Origin: Onthophagus taurus
Lineage: Eukaryota > Arthropoda > Insecta > Coleoptera > Scarabaeidae
Length of the DNA: 64,000 bases
NCBI RefSeq assembly: GCF_036711975.1
Contig: NC_091968.1
Location: 15,872,001-15,936,000 of the forward strand
Direction: 5' to 3'
The notes under the pieces: generated by a model
Database searches by the model: none
The model's input: the letters and a program-made list of their open reading frames with translations, nothing else
What the model was told of the DNA's origin: nothing
Position numbers and translations under genes: made by a program
Shown: piece by piece, positions 10,772-21,377 of the stretch
How positions within the stretch are numbered: the stretch's first letter is position 1
Layout of the letters: every line of letters starts with the position of its first letter

Positions 10772-12945
10772 ATGTCTTTTATTAAACCTTGTTGCGTACC
10801 ATCTTGCGATGATAAAGACCATAAAAGGTAAATTATAAAAATTATTAATTAATACAGCGTAATTATTTTCATTCCTGTATTTCTAGATATTATTTTCCGA
10901 CCGATCGTATTATTCGGAAGGCTTGGCTTTCTCGAATAAATAATTCAAAATTATTTGCATTAACTAATGAGAAGCGTTTAAGCAATTATTGTGTTTGCTC
11001 CAAACATTTTGCACCAATGTGCAAATATGTTGGGGAAAAATTGAAAAAGCGCGCATTACCTACATTACACTTACGAGGTAAATGAAATTTTACATAAAAA
11101 GTTTGTTTTTTAATCTATATATATATAGATATATTTTATATCATTTAGATTTATATGAACAAACTACACAGAATTGCTTTTTGTCTTCGCAAGATCAACG
11201 AACAGACGATATTTCAGGTATGTTGTATGATATAAAATTAATTATTTAGTTTCATGATTCATAATTATATAATTCAATATATACCATACTTATTATTATA
11301 TATATGTTTATATTTGATAGAACCTATCCAGGAACAAAAAAGTGTCTTAAATAGCCCCGAAAAACTTCCTAGTGTTACTCAGTCACGAGTTCTGCGTGTC
11401 TATCCTGGATGTAGTAAACAACAAGGTGAAGTTGCTTCAACCTCATTTTGTGAGGAAAATTCTGTTATTTCATTAGAAATGAATAGGAAACGGCTTCACC
11501 CAAGTGATGAAAAAGAAATAATTGGTAAATACATATCATATAACTGAATAATTCTTATAATCATTCTTATTTAAAACTATCTTTAATTTTTGTAGATAAG
11601 AACGGAGGAAATTACCTGTTACAAAAAAAAGCAGCAATTGTAACACTGCTAGGATAAAAAAAACGTTGTATCGCGCCAAGAAAAATGCCAAAACAACAAT
11701 GCAACAGCTGATACAATTGAGGAAAAACCCTCAGTTATTGGTAAACCTCAAAAACTTGAACGTAGAAACCATAAATTTCTTTAGCAGCCAGTGCCGAAAT
11801 CAAAAAAAAGAACCACGCGGGCGAAGATTTACATTAGATGATAAGGTGCTGGCTCTTTCCATTTATAAACAAAGTGGTAAAGGATATCGTTTCTTATCGA
11901 ATTTCTTTTCATTACCATCCAGGAAGATGCTACAAAAACTGTTAGGGTACTTTCCTTTTAGGTCTGGCATTAATGAATCTATTTTTGTACATCTAAAACA
12001 ATCTGTAGATAATATGCAGAATGATTTAGATAAATATTGCATTTTAATGTTTGACGCAGTGTCATTAAGTACTGGCCTACAGTATAATAGTACCTTAGAT
12101 TGTATTGATGGTTTTGTAGACATGGGTGAGTTAAACAGAATACCTAAATTTGCCAATCATGCCTTGTTATTCATGGTAAAAGGTATTCACAGAAAATCGA
12201 AGTAAGTAGTTTGCTTTTATTTTGTGAAAATTGCACCAGTACTCCAGATCTAATACGTATAATGAAAGATGTCATTAGACGTATTAGACAAACAGGACTG
12301 CGTGTAGTGTGTACAATATGTGACCAAGGTGTTACTAATACAGCCGCGATTAGTTACTTCTTAAAAGAAACTAATGAAATTTGCATTAAAAATAATTTGG
12401 AAAACAGATATCAAGGATATCTTATAGATGATGAGGAAATCATTCATTTATATGATGGCCCTTGTAGCGTACACAGCCTACCTTCACATAGAAATCATTA
12501 CTTTTATCAAATTACCTTATTTTCATAAATTACCTATGTTACCATTTTTGTTGATTTCGATGTAAATTCATTCGATTATAAGCAATCAACCAGACAACAC
12601 GTCTGTCTTTGCATTTTATTTTTAAAAGAGTTTTAAATTATTTATTTACTACAACTCTTTATTGGTGACCCCGTTGAGTCCTCATCTGCTAAAAGGTATC
12701 CGGAATAATTTGCTGACGAAAGATTTACATTTTACCGAAAATGGTATTAAAAAAATAGCATCTTGGGAGCATATTGTAGACTTTTACCATTTGGATAAAA
12801 GACTTGGCCTTCATTACAATCAATGTTTTAAATTAACGGATGAACATGTTATGGCTAAAAAAATTAAGAAAATGAAAGTTAGTAAGTGTGCTCAAGTTTT
12901 TAGCCATACTTTCGCATCTGCGTTAAGAAGCAGAGCATTGATTAA
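10772..12945 (+). pseudogene. THAP-domain P-element-like transposase pseudogene
   Basis: The first two exons encode a THAP zinc finger (C2CH). Exon 1 is 10772-10827 (CCVPSC), exon 2 is 10887-11077 (ending in a PTLHL box), and the AG|A splice junction keeps the frame. Linker exons follow at 11149-11217 and 11321-11524. From 11666 the P-element/THAP9-type catalytic region is clear: basic leader, GKGYRFL, LPSRKMLQKL, CILMFDAVSL with a candidate catalytic Asp, then CTICDQG and HLLKGIRNNLL. The copy is broken by a frame change near 11650, a stop at 12203-12205, the LTR-like insertion at 12463 and a piggyBac insertion at the TTAA at 12942. The 3' part beyond it is not recognisable, so the copy is also truncated. 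Confidence 0.85.
12463..12679 (+). mobile_element. Short LTR-like fragment with primer-binding-site-like tail
   Basis: This segment interrupts P-element codons that would otherwise read directly into HLLKGIRNNLL. It starts TGTAG and a CTACA terminus occurs at 12649-12653, giving a 191-bp TG...CA unit like an LTR. Ten bases later comes TGGTGACCCCG, which resembles the tRNA primer-binding site placed just after the 5' LTR in insect Gypsy-like elements. P-element sequence resumes at about 12680. There is no clear target duplication (perhaps CCT), so the mechanism is unclear. Confidence 0.5.
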
Positions 12946-13226
12946 TTCCACGTCGCGCCGTCCCGGTCAACATCTCAAACGGCTGAGTTCAGTACACGTG
13001 TTGGTTTTGTTTACGTTATGCGCGCATAAACATGTCGCGGTGGTATCCAAAAAATGACCCAAAGCGACCACTTACGAAACAGGAACTTTTTGATATCTTG
13101 AATAATTCCGACTATGAAGATATGTAATGTCATTTTACATAAATAAAACGCGGTGCTATATATACTTTCCCCGAAATAGATGATGGTAACATAGATGAAG
13201 CCACCGCCGAAAATAATGAGGAGCAA

Positions 13227-14987
13227 ATGTCAGATTCTAGTGATAGCGAAATGAATGAAGTCCCTCAGCAAATTGAAACACAAGCATCTGAGAGTGAAAG
13301 TAACGTGGAAGAACCAGAAGCCTTCTCTGATTCTCAAGATGATAGGACTCCAAATGCGCTCAGAAATATTGATGGCCCTGAATGGAAAGCACCCCAAGGT
13401 AATCAGCCAGTTCTTATCCCATTCACGAAAGAGTCGGGAGTCAATAAAAATCTGTCCGAGCTTCTTATTGTTGAGGAACCTCTTGGGTTCTATTCTGCGC
13501 TGGTTTATGATGGCATATTTCAGTATATAGTCGATCAAACTAATTTATATGCCACGCAAACCCTTACGAATGAGAAAGATGTTACACCTCACGCGAGAGT
13601 AAACGATTGGTTTCCGACAGATATCTACGAGATGAAACGTTTTTTTGGATTGGTTATTTATATGGGTATAGTTCGTCTACCAAAACTAGCAGACTTTTGG
13701 AGCAGGGAACCAATGTTCAAAACCGAATTTGCTTCTGCAGCAATGCCCCGTAACAGATTTCAATTGCTTCTGAACATGGTTCACTTTGCGGACAATGAAA
13801 ACAATCCCCAAAATGACAGACTTCACAAACTCCAGAGTTTGGTTGATATGGTGGTCCATAATTTCCAGACGGTACTTGAACCTGGCGAAACAATTTGTAT
13901 TGACGAATCACTAATACCGTTCCGTGGCCGGCTCGTTATGCGTCAATATCTAAAGGGAAAACGTCATAAGTATGACATCAAAATTTTCAAGCTCTGTTGT
14001 AACGAAGGCTATACCTATAACATACAAATTTATGCCGGCAAAAATATTGACCAACAGCAAACTACTCCAACCAGAGTAGTAATGAAACTAGCTGAGCCAT
14101 TACTCGATTGCGGAAGAACCATGATAACGGATAATTGGTACACCAGTCTGTCATTAGCAGAACAGTTGCTGGATAGACAAACACACCTAATTGGCACTTT
14201 GAGGAAGAACCGAAAAGAAAATCCGCGTACAGTGACCGAAAAAAAACTTAAGCCCGGAGAATGTTTTGCAGGAGAAAATCATAAAGGAATAACTATACTT
14301 TCTTGGAGAGACAAGCGTTACGTTCTGATGCTCTCTACAAAGCACTCAGATTCTCAAACTGAAGTGCGAAATCGAAGGGGACAAACAAAGAAAAAGCCCG
14401 AAGTGGTACTTGCCTACAATAAAGGAAAATCGCCTGTTGATAAGTCAGATCAAATTACAGCATACCAATCACCACTTAGAAAAACAATAAAGTGGTATCG
14501 AAAATTGGCCTTTGAGATCTTGCTGAATACAGCAATTGTAAATGCGGGGTTAATGTACAAGGAAGTCAAACATGAGAATATAAGCATCCTGGCATTTCGC
14601 AAATCAGTTGCCTATGGTTTATGCAGTGTGCGTCCTCCTCCAGCAGAAGAAATTGAAACCGTTATGCCAAGTAGAAATCTGCGTCCACGTCATGAACTGT
14701 CTGAAAAAGAAGTCCAAAAACGCAAACCGTGTCAGACATGTTACGAAACTGCGAAAAAAACGCATGGCTGGCGTGTAGCAAGGAACCTGAAGAGGATTCG
14801 AACTTACTGTAAAGGGTGTGAAGGAGAGCCTCATCTGTGTATTACGTGTTTCAATAAAAAAACATCGCTATGCTGCGAAGTAAAATGCCTAAGGCTGCAT
14901 TTAGTGCTCGACCGACGGTCGGCGCTGATATCCGTCGTGCGTACCTATATCATAGTAAGTGCATCGGTCAATTCACTGCTGCGCTGA
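13227..14987 (+). CDS. piggyBac transposase with altered C-terminus
   Basis: The open frame gives 586 aa. The acidic N-terminus is followed by the catalytic core: D226 in ICIDESLIPFRGR, D302 in MITDNWYTS and D405/D408 in KSPVDKSDQ, the DDD pattern of piggyBac. The C-terminal Cys-rich zinc domain (CQTCYE...CKGC...CITC) lies at about residues 493-550. Upstream in the same frame, the natural start at 13032 (SRWYPKND) is cut off by TAA codons at about 13125 and 13140, so the true N-terminus is lost or needs readthrough. The Harbinger element inserted at 14890, so the last about 32 residues are read from Harbinger DNA. The core looks intact, but the complete original protein is not encoded. Confidence 0.85.
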   Translation: MSDSSDSEMNEVPQQIETQASESESNVEEPEAFSDSQDDRTPNALRNIDGPEWKAPQGNQPVLIPFTKESGVNKNLSELLIVEEPLGFYSALVYDGIFQYIVDQTNLYATQTLTNEKDVTPHARVNDWFPTDIYEMKRFFGLVIYMGIVRLPKLADFWSREPMFKTEFASAAMPRNRFQLLLNMVHFADNENNPQNDRLHKLQSLVDMVVHNFQTVLEPGETICIDESLIPFRGRLVMRQYLKGKRHKYDIKIFKLCCNEGYTYNIQIYAGKNIDQQQTTPTRVVMKLAEPLLDCGRTMITDNWYTSLSLAEQLLDRQTHLIGTLRKNRKENPRTVTEKKLKPGECFAGENHKGITILSWRDKRYVLMLSTKHSDSQTEVRNRRGQTKKKPEVVLAYNKGKSPVDKSDQITAYQSPLRKTIKWYRKLAFEILLNTAIVNAGLMYKEVKHENISILAFRKSVAYGLCSVRPPPAEEIETVMPSRNLRPRHELSEKEVQKRKPCQTCYETAKKTHGWRVARNLKRIRTYCKGCEGEPHLCITCFNKKTSLCCEVKCLRLHLVLDRRSALISVVRTYIIVSASVNSLLR

Positions 14988-15128
14988 TGAACAACAGCGT
15001 GCGTACGGCTACGCAGCGCTGACGAAGACCGTCGGCGTCGGTCGAACGCGTCCGCCCGGCGTACGTCGGTCAGCTGACGGGCGGTAAAGTATATGATGCA
15101 ATTCATTACTTGACTGATTCATCAGCGC

Positions 15129-17025
15129 ATGTACAGTCACATCAACAATATGAATATTGATACTGAACGATTAATTACTGAAGTGCGCCCTCAACCCCAG
15201 TTATGGGACTTATCTCATAATTTATATAAAGACCGTGATGCTAGGTTAAAAGGATGGCTCGAAGTATGTCAAACTTTATTTCCTAACTGGGGCGATCTAT
15301 CGGATGGTGCCAAAAAAGATATAGATAAGTAAAAAAGATGATACGTTCACTGAATAAAACAAATTTTATAACATTTTATTATTTAATTTGTAATTAAAAT
15401 ATACAATTGTCTTGCCATGGCACTGCACCATTGGGGGAAGTGAAATAGTTGGCGAATTTATCCCTCAATGTATCACCTGACCTGGTAACGCAATTTCTAT
15501 TGATATTAAGGTTTTGCAAACCATCAATGGTATACGTATCCTCTTCTCTGTAACCATCTCGCTCTCTTACAAAATTGTGTAAAACACAACAAGCTTTGAC
15601 TATTTTTATTGTATTCGGCACGAAAGTGTTCATAGGTCTGTGGAATATTCTAAATTTATTTGTCATTATTCCAAAAGTAGATTCGATATATCTTCTTGCA
15701 CGACTTAACCTATAGTTAAATACTTTCTTTTTACGTCATATTACTACGTACGTAAGGTCTCAAAATTTTATTCGATATACCGAATGCACCATCACCAATA
15801 ATCATATATGGTGCTGGTTCGGTTGTGTTAGACAATGGTGTTGGAGGTGGTAAAATTATTTCGCCGTTGTGCAGTTTGGTATACAACGTAGTATTCTTGA
15901 ATATTGAAGAATCGGAATCAGTTCCACATAAACCTACATTTATGTATGTAAAGCGATAGTCAGCATCGCACATCGCCAATAAAACAATAGAATAATGTTT
16001 TTTGTAATTAGCGAACAAGCTTCCACTATGTTCGGGACCAATAATTCTAACATGCTTTCCATCTATGCATCCAACACAGTTAGGGAAGTTTGCCTTATGT
16101 TCGAAGCCGGCTGCTACTGTGAGCCATCCGTCTTCTGACCTAGGGATCGAAAGACATTCTTCCTGAAGTACGTTCCATATATTTGCACATACTTCTTTTA
16201 CAATACCACTGATGGTTGCTATACCAAGCCGGTAACTAAAATGAAGATCTGCGAATGTTTGTCCAGTCGCAAGAAACCTAAAACCAAAATACACACTAAT
16301 CATTTTATTTTCTTGTAGACAGAAGCATACAACAACGGTGGAAAACTGCACGTGACGCGTATGTTAGATGCAGAAATACATTTAAAAACACCAGGTCTGG
16401 GGCAGGAGGTGGAAAGCTGAAAAAATATATATACTTCGACCTGATGGAATTTCTTGATAAACATCATGCGGTGGGCATCGAAGATTCACTTCAAAAAAGT
16501 CAATCCACAATAACTAATGTGACACCAAGAAGCGAAACCATAGAAGACACTGATGTTATCACAACGGCTCTACCGACAATGAGTACAGCAAGTAATACTC
16601 AAAATTCAATAAGTTCTAGTACAGAGGGGACTTCCCAAATCATTTCTGTTATTCCACCCAACTTCCCAGGAACTAAGAGAAACCGTCTAAAAAGGAATAA
16701 AAATAATGCGGAAAACGATGAATTTGAGAGGGAAATGGTAAAGATGTTTAAGGACAACACAGCCATGTTGCAAAATGACGATATGGCATTTTTTGCTTCT
16801 CTTTTGCCAATTACTAAAAATTTTACCATACAGCAAAAATTACATTTCCGCTCAGAAGTAATTAAAATCGCAATGGAAATAACTAATAACTCTACTTTAA
16901 ATGTTGGTTATGGTCACCCTGGATCATCTACTGATTCTTATGGTCGCCCTGAATCTTCCATTTCCTCTATCATTTTAACATCACCAGCATCACAAGCAAC
17001 TACCTATCGTTGCAGATGGAGGTGA
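15129..17025 (+). CDS. MADF-BESS accessory protein of Harbinger (two exons)
   Basis: Exon 1 (15129-15328) begins a MADF domain (IDTERLITEV, LWDLSHNLYKDRD, W..VC). Its donor is GTAAAAAAG. Exon 2 (16323-17025) completes it after the acceptor ...GTAGACAG (KSIQQRWKTARDAYVR, KKYIYFDLMEFL), in correct phase. A basic linker and a BESS-type motif (DMAFFASLLPI, residues about 115-160 of exon 2) follow. In Harbinger elements such Myb/MADF-type partners bind DNA and escort the nuclease. The intron of this gene contains the main exon of the nuclease on the opposite strand. I see no stop or frameshift. Confidence 0.82.
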
Positions 17026-17464
17026 ATTTTTATGCTTCTGTATATTTAAATAAACACTACTTAAAAAAAAGTTATTTGTGTATATATATATATGAAACTT
17101 TATACAATACGTACCTTAAAGTGACGGCCACTCTTTCCGTTGGTGATACTGAAGCTCTAAACATGTTTTGACGTTTTATATTTTATTCAAGTTTTGCTAC
17201 TAATTCATCAAAACATCTGATAGACATTCTAAAGTAGTCGAAAAATTTGTCCTCGTGCTCTCGTAGTTTCGAATATAACGTGCTAAATTCTCCTTGTAAC
17301 AGTCTTTGTGCAATTATTGGGTGAACATGATAGCGTCTTCTATTTTTATTTCGACTTCGTTTTCGAATATAATATCCGAGTATGATACAATTCCTTAACG
17401 CGTTCATTTTTATTGGGACTGTCATTGGCTGCTTCCGTTCGTCAAGTAGCGAAGCACTGAACAA
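15394..17464 (-). pseudogene. Harbinger nuclease (HARBI1-like), near-intact, two exons
   Basis: Read on the minus strand, exon 1 runs from about 17464 to 17115 (GEFSTLYSKLREHEDKFFDY, ending VTLR) and exon 2 from 16277 to 15394; the junction AG|G gives TLRFLATGQ, the usual Harbinger sequence. The catalytic residues are D in CIDGKHV, D in IIGDGAFG and E in RRYIESTFGI. Two lesions are visible: an in-frame TAA near 17183 and a stop/frame change near 15735-15720, just before the Glu. The intron (17114-16278) contains exon 2 of the MADF-BESS gene. Otherwise the length and order are normal for the family. Confidence 0.85.
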
Positions 17465-17845
17465 ACAGCGAACTGACGCTGAGCGCGTTTCGTCAGGACC
17501 GACTCATCAGCGCAGATTGTCGGTCGAGCACTAAATCCAGCCTAACCTTTTTTTACCTTTTGTCTGCCATTTCTTTGTCGTTAAATTTGTACGCAAGAAA
17601 CTATCTCTGCGCAGCGTTCCTTCCAGGCCGGCTCGGTCAATCTGCACAGTCAAACCAATTACAAGCCGAGCGTCTGGCATGTGCGACGCGAAAAACTGAC
17701 TCGGTCATATTGATCGAGTCGGCATGGAGTTCAAAATATATTCTCGGTCATATACCGCGTCGGCTTGGAAGAAAGATATTTTCTCGGTCATAGTGACCGA
17801 GACGGCATTCAACGTGTTAATCCCACATGTTCATCATTCATTTAA

Positions 17846-17927
17846 CACTTTCGCGGACACTGTGATTTCGATAGTACACCCGTAAACGGACCAATTGACT
17901 GCATATATAGTCCTGCCCGCAAAAGTG
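17846..17927. mobile_element. 82-bp TTAA-flanked MITE
   Basis: It begins CACTTTCGCGGACA and ends TGCCCGCAAAAGTG, an imperfect inverted repeat (CACTTTYGCGGRCA), with TTAA on both sides (17842-17845, 17928-17931). This is the signature of a tiny piggyBac-type nonautonomous element. It has no coding capacity and lies 26 bp beyond the piggyBac element. Confidence 0.8.
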
Positions 17928-18110
17928 TTAATATTAGTTGAACTAAAATTAGAACTAAAACTAGAACTAACACTAAAAACTTACGGGTTTTGCCATGTGT
18001 CTTTTAAGAAAAGGTTTGACGTTTCGGATGCCATATTGCAACCTTCAGCAACCTTCAGAAACTGGTTCGAAGCGCAGGTAATGGTATTAAACAGTTGATT
18101 CTTTTTAGTA

Positions 18111-19130
18111 TTGAACTAAATAAAACATGGGATAGGTCACAGAAACATTTCGGCGGAAAAACATTTTTTAGTTTTTTATGGTTTTGTGGCCATCAAACTG
18201 TGTCATTCCGGGATGTGGCTGATAGATTCGATCTATCAATAAGTAGTTTGCATGATATCATAACAAGAGTATCTCTTTGGCTAAGTAATATGGCATGTGA
18301 TGTTATAAAATGGCCTTCTAAAGAAGAAAAAAAACATACCAAGGAGTATTATAAAAGAATTTCAGGATTCCCTAGTGTGATAGGTCAGTTTTCACCATTA
18401 TTTGTATGGTTTGTAAATTAAGTATAGATATTGTTACAATTCACAATGTTATTCCTTATTTTAAAAGAAACATGTTTTTAAAAAAATTGATTTTTATTCT
18501 TATTACAGGTGCAATAGATGGAACACATATTAAAATTGATAGGCCAAAAGAAAGAGAGACCGATTATTGCAACAGAAAAGATTATTTTTCTATTATATTG
18601 CAAGGAACATGCAATGAAAAAAAAAAATTTCCATCTCCATTGTATAATTTTTTATATAGTGATGATGAAGGTAATTATTTAGGTTATTTAACATTCAGTA
18701 GTACATGTATATTTACTTATTTACAACTACTGTTTGTTTTATAGATAGCTATATATTAGGAGATAGTGCATATCCATTATCAGAACGTGTAATGGTGCCA
18801 TATAAAGATAATGGACATCTAACATCGGCACAGAAACACTTCAATAGAAAACACAGCCAATGCCGTGTATCTATTGAACACACGTTCGGATTGTTGAAAC
18901 AAAGATGCCGGCAGTTGTATCACCTGAAGCTTCGTGGCCCAGAAAGAATTTGTCATTTCATTCGTGCATGTTGTGTTTTACACAATTTGGCCGATGAAGA
19001 AAACACAAATGTTCTACAACATGATTCAATGGATGATGTGCAACCAGCAACGCAGGACGAAAAAGAGAACAGAAATAGAGGAACAGTGTTAAGAAACGAA
19101 ATTTGTAATTATTTATTTATGAATAGATAA
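18111..19130 (+). pseudogene. Second Harbinger nuclease (three exons, internally deleted)
   Basis: Exons at about 18111-18383, 18509-18670 and 18745-19130 join in frame at G|GT and G|AT with good GT/AG sites. Visible features are WDRSQKHFGGK, DVADRFDLSISS, the first catalytic Asp in GAIDGTHIKI, the second in LGDSAYPLS, and Glu in VSIEHTFGLLKQR, followed by RACCVLHN. Between TCNEKKKF and the third exon the usual block before the second Asp (with the HDxRVF motif) is missing next to an A10 run, so the copy is probably defective. It is unrelated at the sequence level to the Harbinger at 14893-17542. I could not find its left terminus. Confidence 0.8.
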
Positions 19131-19141
19131 AAAATTCAATC

Positions 19142-19828
19142 TCATTGTTTTTTATTTAACAGTTGTGTTAATAGTTCATTACGAGTTTTTAATTCATTAA
19201 TGAACTCCTGCCTTTGTTTAAATTTTCTTTCTTCATTTTGCTTTTTAAATTTAAACATTTCTTCTTGCAATTGTCTTATTTTGCTTAATTCACTAGTCGT
19301 AGTGCGATCCCGATTTCTTTTCTGGGATGGAACAGAAATAATGTTCTGATGTTCTGTTTTTTCTTGTATCACCACTTGTTCGGTTAAATTGATTGGAGGT
19401 TCTTGTATTGTTGGTGAAAAGCATCTTTCGGCTTCAGGAACCGAAACGTTTGAAGGTCCTGCAATTTGTTCATCTTCAATGCATTCTTCTATTGTACAAT
19501 CTTGTTTTCGCTTTTTTCCTTTAATATCAACGACATTCCCCACTGTCGAGCTCCCTAATGTACAAATGGGTTGTATCGAGTGCCGCTTTGATAAAATATC
19601 TTCTAATTCCCTTTCGTATGGGCAGGATCTTCTTCCTCTTCCAGTTTTCTTTGATATTAAAATTTTGTTTTTATAACCTCTTTCTAGACTCTTCCATTTA
19701 TTCTCTATTTGGAGAGGAGATGCAATGTACCCATACCCCTTCATTCTATCGCTTATTAAATTCCACATTTGAAGTGTCGGAAATGTGTATACAACATTTA
19801 GGGGTGGATGAGGATTTTTGTGTAGGAG
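19142..19828 (-). CDS. Myb/SANT-like DNA-binding partner of the second Harbinger
   Basis: Open from 19768 to 19142 (208 aa), with the same frame extending upstream to at least 19828 (VYTFPTLQMWNLISDRM), so the true N-terminus lies in an upstream exon not found here. The N-terminal part has the trihelix/Myb-SANT pattern (QIENKWKSLERGYKNK). A proline/glutamate-rich linker follows, then a C-terminal coiled coil of about 50 residues rich in K, E and Q. It is convergent with the nuclease gene, 11 bp apart, the usual two-gene arrangement of Harbinger elements. In this role it would bind the element ends and import the nuclease. Confidence 0.72.
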   Translation of the reverse strand, partial: LLHKNPHPPLNVVYTFPTLQMWNLISDRMKGYGYIASPLQIENKWKSLERGYKNKILISKKTGRGRRSCPYERELEDILSKRHSIQPICTLGSSTVGNVVDIKGKKRKQDCTIEECIEDEQIAGPSNVSVPEAERCFSPTIQEPPINLTEQVVIQEKTEHQNIISVPSQKRNRDRTTTSELSKIRQLQEEMFKFKKQNEERKFKQRQEFINELKTRNELLTQLLNKKQ

Positions 19829-20267
19829 GCAGGAGTATGAAAATTATTAGCGAAATATATTTTCTACACCAAACTACTAACCCTTATAAGTTCTTTAAAA
19901 AGTACTACTTAACGTATAAAGAAATCACATGCTAAATTACACCAAAATCTATAAGCAGTGCTTGCAAAAAAAGTTTTTGGGGTGGTGAGGGTAGTTAACC
20001 TTAGCCACCCCTAAATGAGAAAAAATATAATTAATATTTTTAAACGTACTATAAGTGTATTTAATGCTGCCAAAATCGACAGGGTAGTTTTTAAATTATT
20101 CCAAAAAAGTAGGGGTAATTTTCTACTGCCTCTATTGGTATTGAATGTACTGTGTTCTCTAATACAACAAATATTAATTATTATAAGGTTTTATTTCTTA
20201 ATATTTATATTAATATTAATTATTACAAAACGCGCTTTCAAATATTCCGCCATTTTAGTTACACTGC

Positions 20268-20462
20268 ACTTATTGAACTTAATCGAAAGCAGGTGCAACA
20301 AAATCTGCACTAACTTGCACCGGCTGCACTAAATTGCACTGCACCTGGCCCAACGAACAGTATGAATGCAACTGCACTAAACTGCACTATCCCCAACGAA
20401 CACACAATATCTGCACTAAACTGCATACTGCAAGTGAGTGCAAGTAGTGCAGTCCCAACGAA
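20268..20462. repeat. TGCACT/CCCAACGAAC subterminal repeat cluster
   Basis: Many TGCACT hexamers (several as CTGCACTAAACTGCA) are interspersed with three copies of CCCAACGAAC (about 20349, 20392 and 20453). The cluster probably represents the subterminal and terminal part of the second Harbinger element, whose other end I cannot identify. Confidence 0.5.
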
Positions 20463-21377
20463 CAAAGCTATTATTACTGTCGAATTATCAATAACCTAAC
20501 CTTCAAATTCAAAATCAAAATTCAAAGTTGCCTGTGTGTGAACCTTCCTCGCATTTAACCAATCACGTGCAAGGTCAATCTGGTGACAAATTTAAAATAC
20601 TCCTCCTGGTTTAAAAACAGAGTATAGCAGTCAAACCACTCCTAACCACGCCCCTCCGTAGTTATCGCCATAGCAGTCGATTGCGACGTGTAACGTCGGC
20701 TTTACGCTTATATTTCTTTTCATAATAATATTTATTATACTAATGGAAAAATGTAATAAGAATTTATAATAAGAACTTATTATAAGTTATTAATAATTTT
20801 TTATTATAGAGAAAGAAAGAGGGAGAAACCTTTTTATTTTGATGACAGTGAATAAAAACAAGAATAACTTCAACCGAACGAAGAATCTATTTTATTATTT
20901 ATATAATTTTTTGTTTTTTTTTGAGTAGTACTTCATTTGGGCTAGGTCGCACCACTCCTGGATGCCTCCCCTGTCAAGGTACAAATCATAAATTATAACC
21001 ACAAAAGTATGAGCATTTCGAAACGTTGTTTATTTCCAGTACAAATGAAAACTTTTCGAATCTTTAGAACTTTTTGTTTACTTAGGATCGTCGTGTATAT
21101 TTCTACAATATTCGTCATTTGGGGTTGAGGGTAAATTTCTTTTTTTATTACATTCTGGTAGTTATATATTTTAAGATACCTCGGTTTTTGAAACAGTATG
21201 CTTTGAGTCTTTGCGTGTGAAGATTGTCCTGTGAAATTCGTTTATTCGACTAAATCCGTGCGAGTAAAACTCCGTAAAAAACTTCTTTTAGTGATAGTTT
21301 ATTGTTCGTTTTGAATTAATTTAGTGTTTACGTATTTAGTAATTAAGTTTCGAGACAGTGACTCTATAACAGTGAAA
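20463..21377. other. Noncoding region upstream of the Mutator-like gene
   Basis: It contains an AT-rich core with TTATAA-type repeats (20740-20820) and a slightly more GC-rich 5'-UTR-like stretch ending at the ATG at 21378. I recognise no gene or RNA here. Confidence 0.4.

Larger units (their letters stand above)
14893..17542 (+). mobile_element. PIF/Harbinger transposon
   Basis: The inverted ends are GGCTGCATTTAGTGCTCGAC (left) and GGCTGGATTTAGTGCTCGAC (right, reversed), with similarity continuing to the GCGCTGAT box at about position 37. A TAA is duplicated at 14890-14892 and 17543-17545, matching the TWA target duplication of Harbinger elements. It carries the two genes expected of the superfamily: a nuclease (minus strand) and a MADF-BESS DNA-binding protein (plus strand). 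It lies within the piggyBac element and is the youngest of the three nested insertions. Confidence 0.92.
12946..17816 (+). mobile_element. piggyBac transposon, interrupted by Harbinger
   Basis: It is flanked by TTAA (12942-12945 and 17817-17820), the invariant piggyBac target. The ends share CACGT followed by GCCGTCYCGGTCA in inverted orientation (left arm starting about 12949, right arm to 17816). Subterminal CGGTCA/TGACCG motifs are frequent at 17696-17806. Removing the 2653 bp of Harbinger plus one TAA gives an element of about 2.2 kb, typical for piggyBac. It sits inside the P-element pseudogene, so it is younger than that element. Confidence 0.85.

Noticed and set aside
13123-13226. An intron joining the piggyBac SRWYPKND start to the main ORF
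   Set aside because: The two parts are in the same frame separated by stop codons, and the only plausible GT-AG pair breaks the frame; nonsense changes are more likely.
17560-17793. Open frame beyond the Harbinger insertion as the original piggyBac C-terminus
   Set aside because: The sequence is the subterminal repeat region with CGGTCA/TGACCG motifs and shows no zinc-domain continuation.
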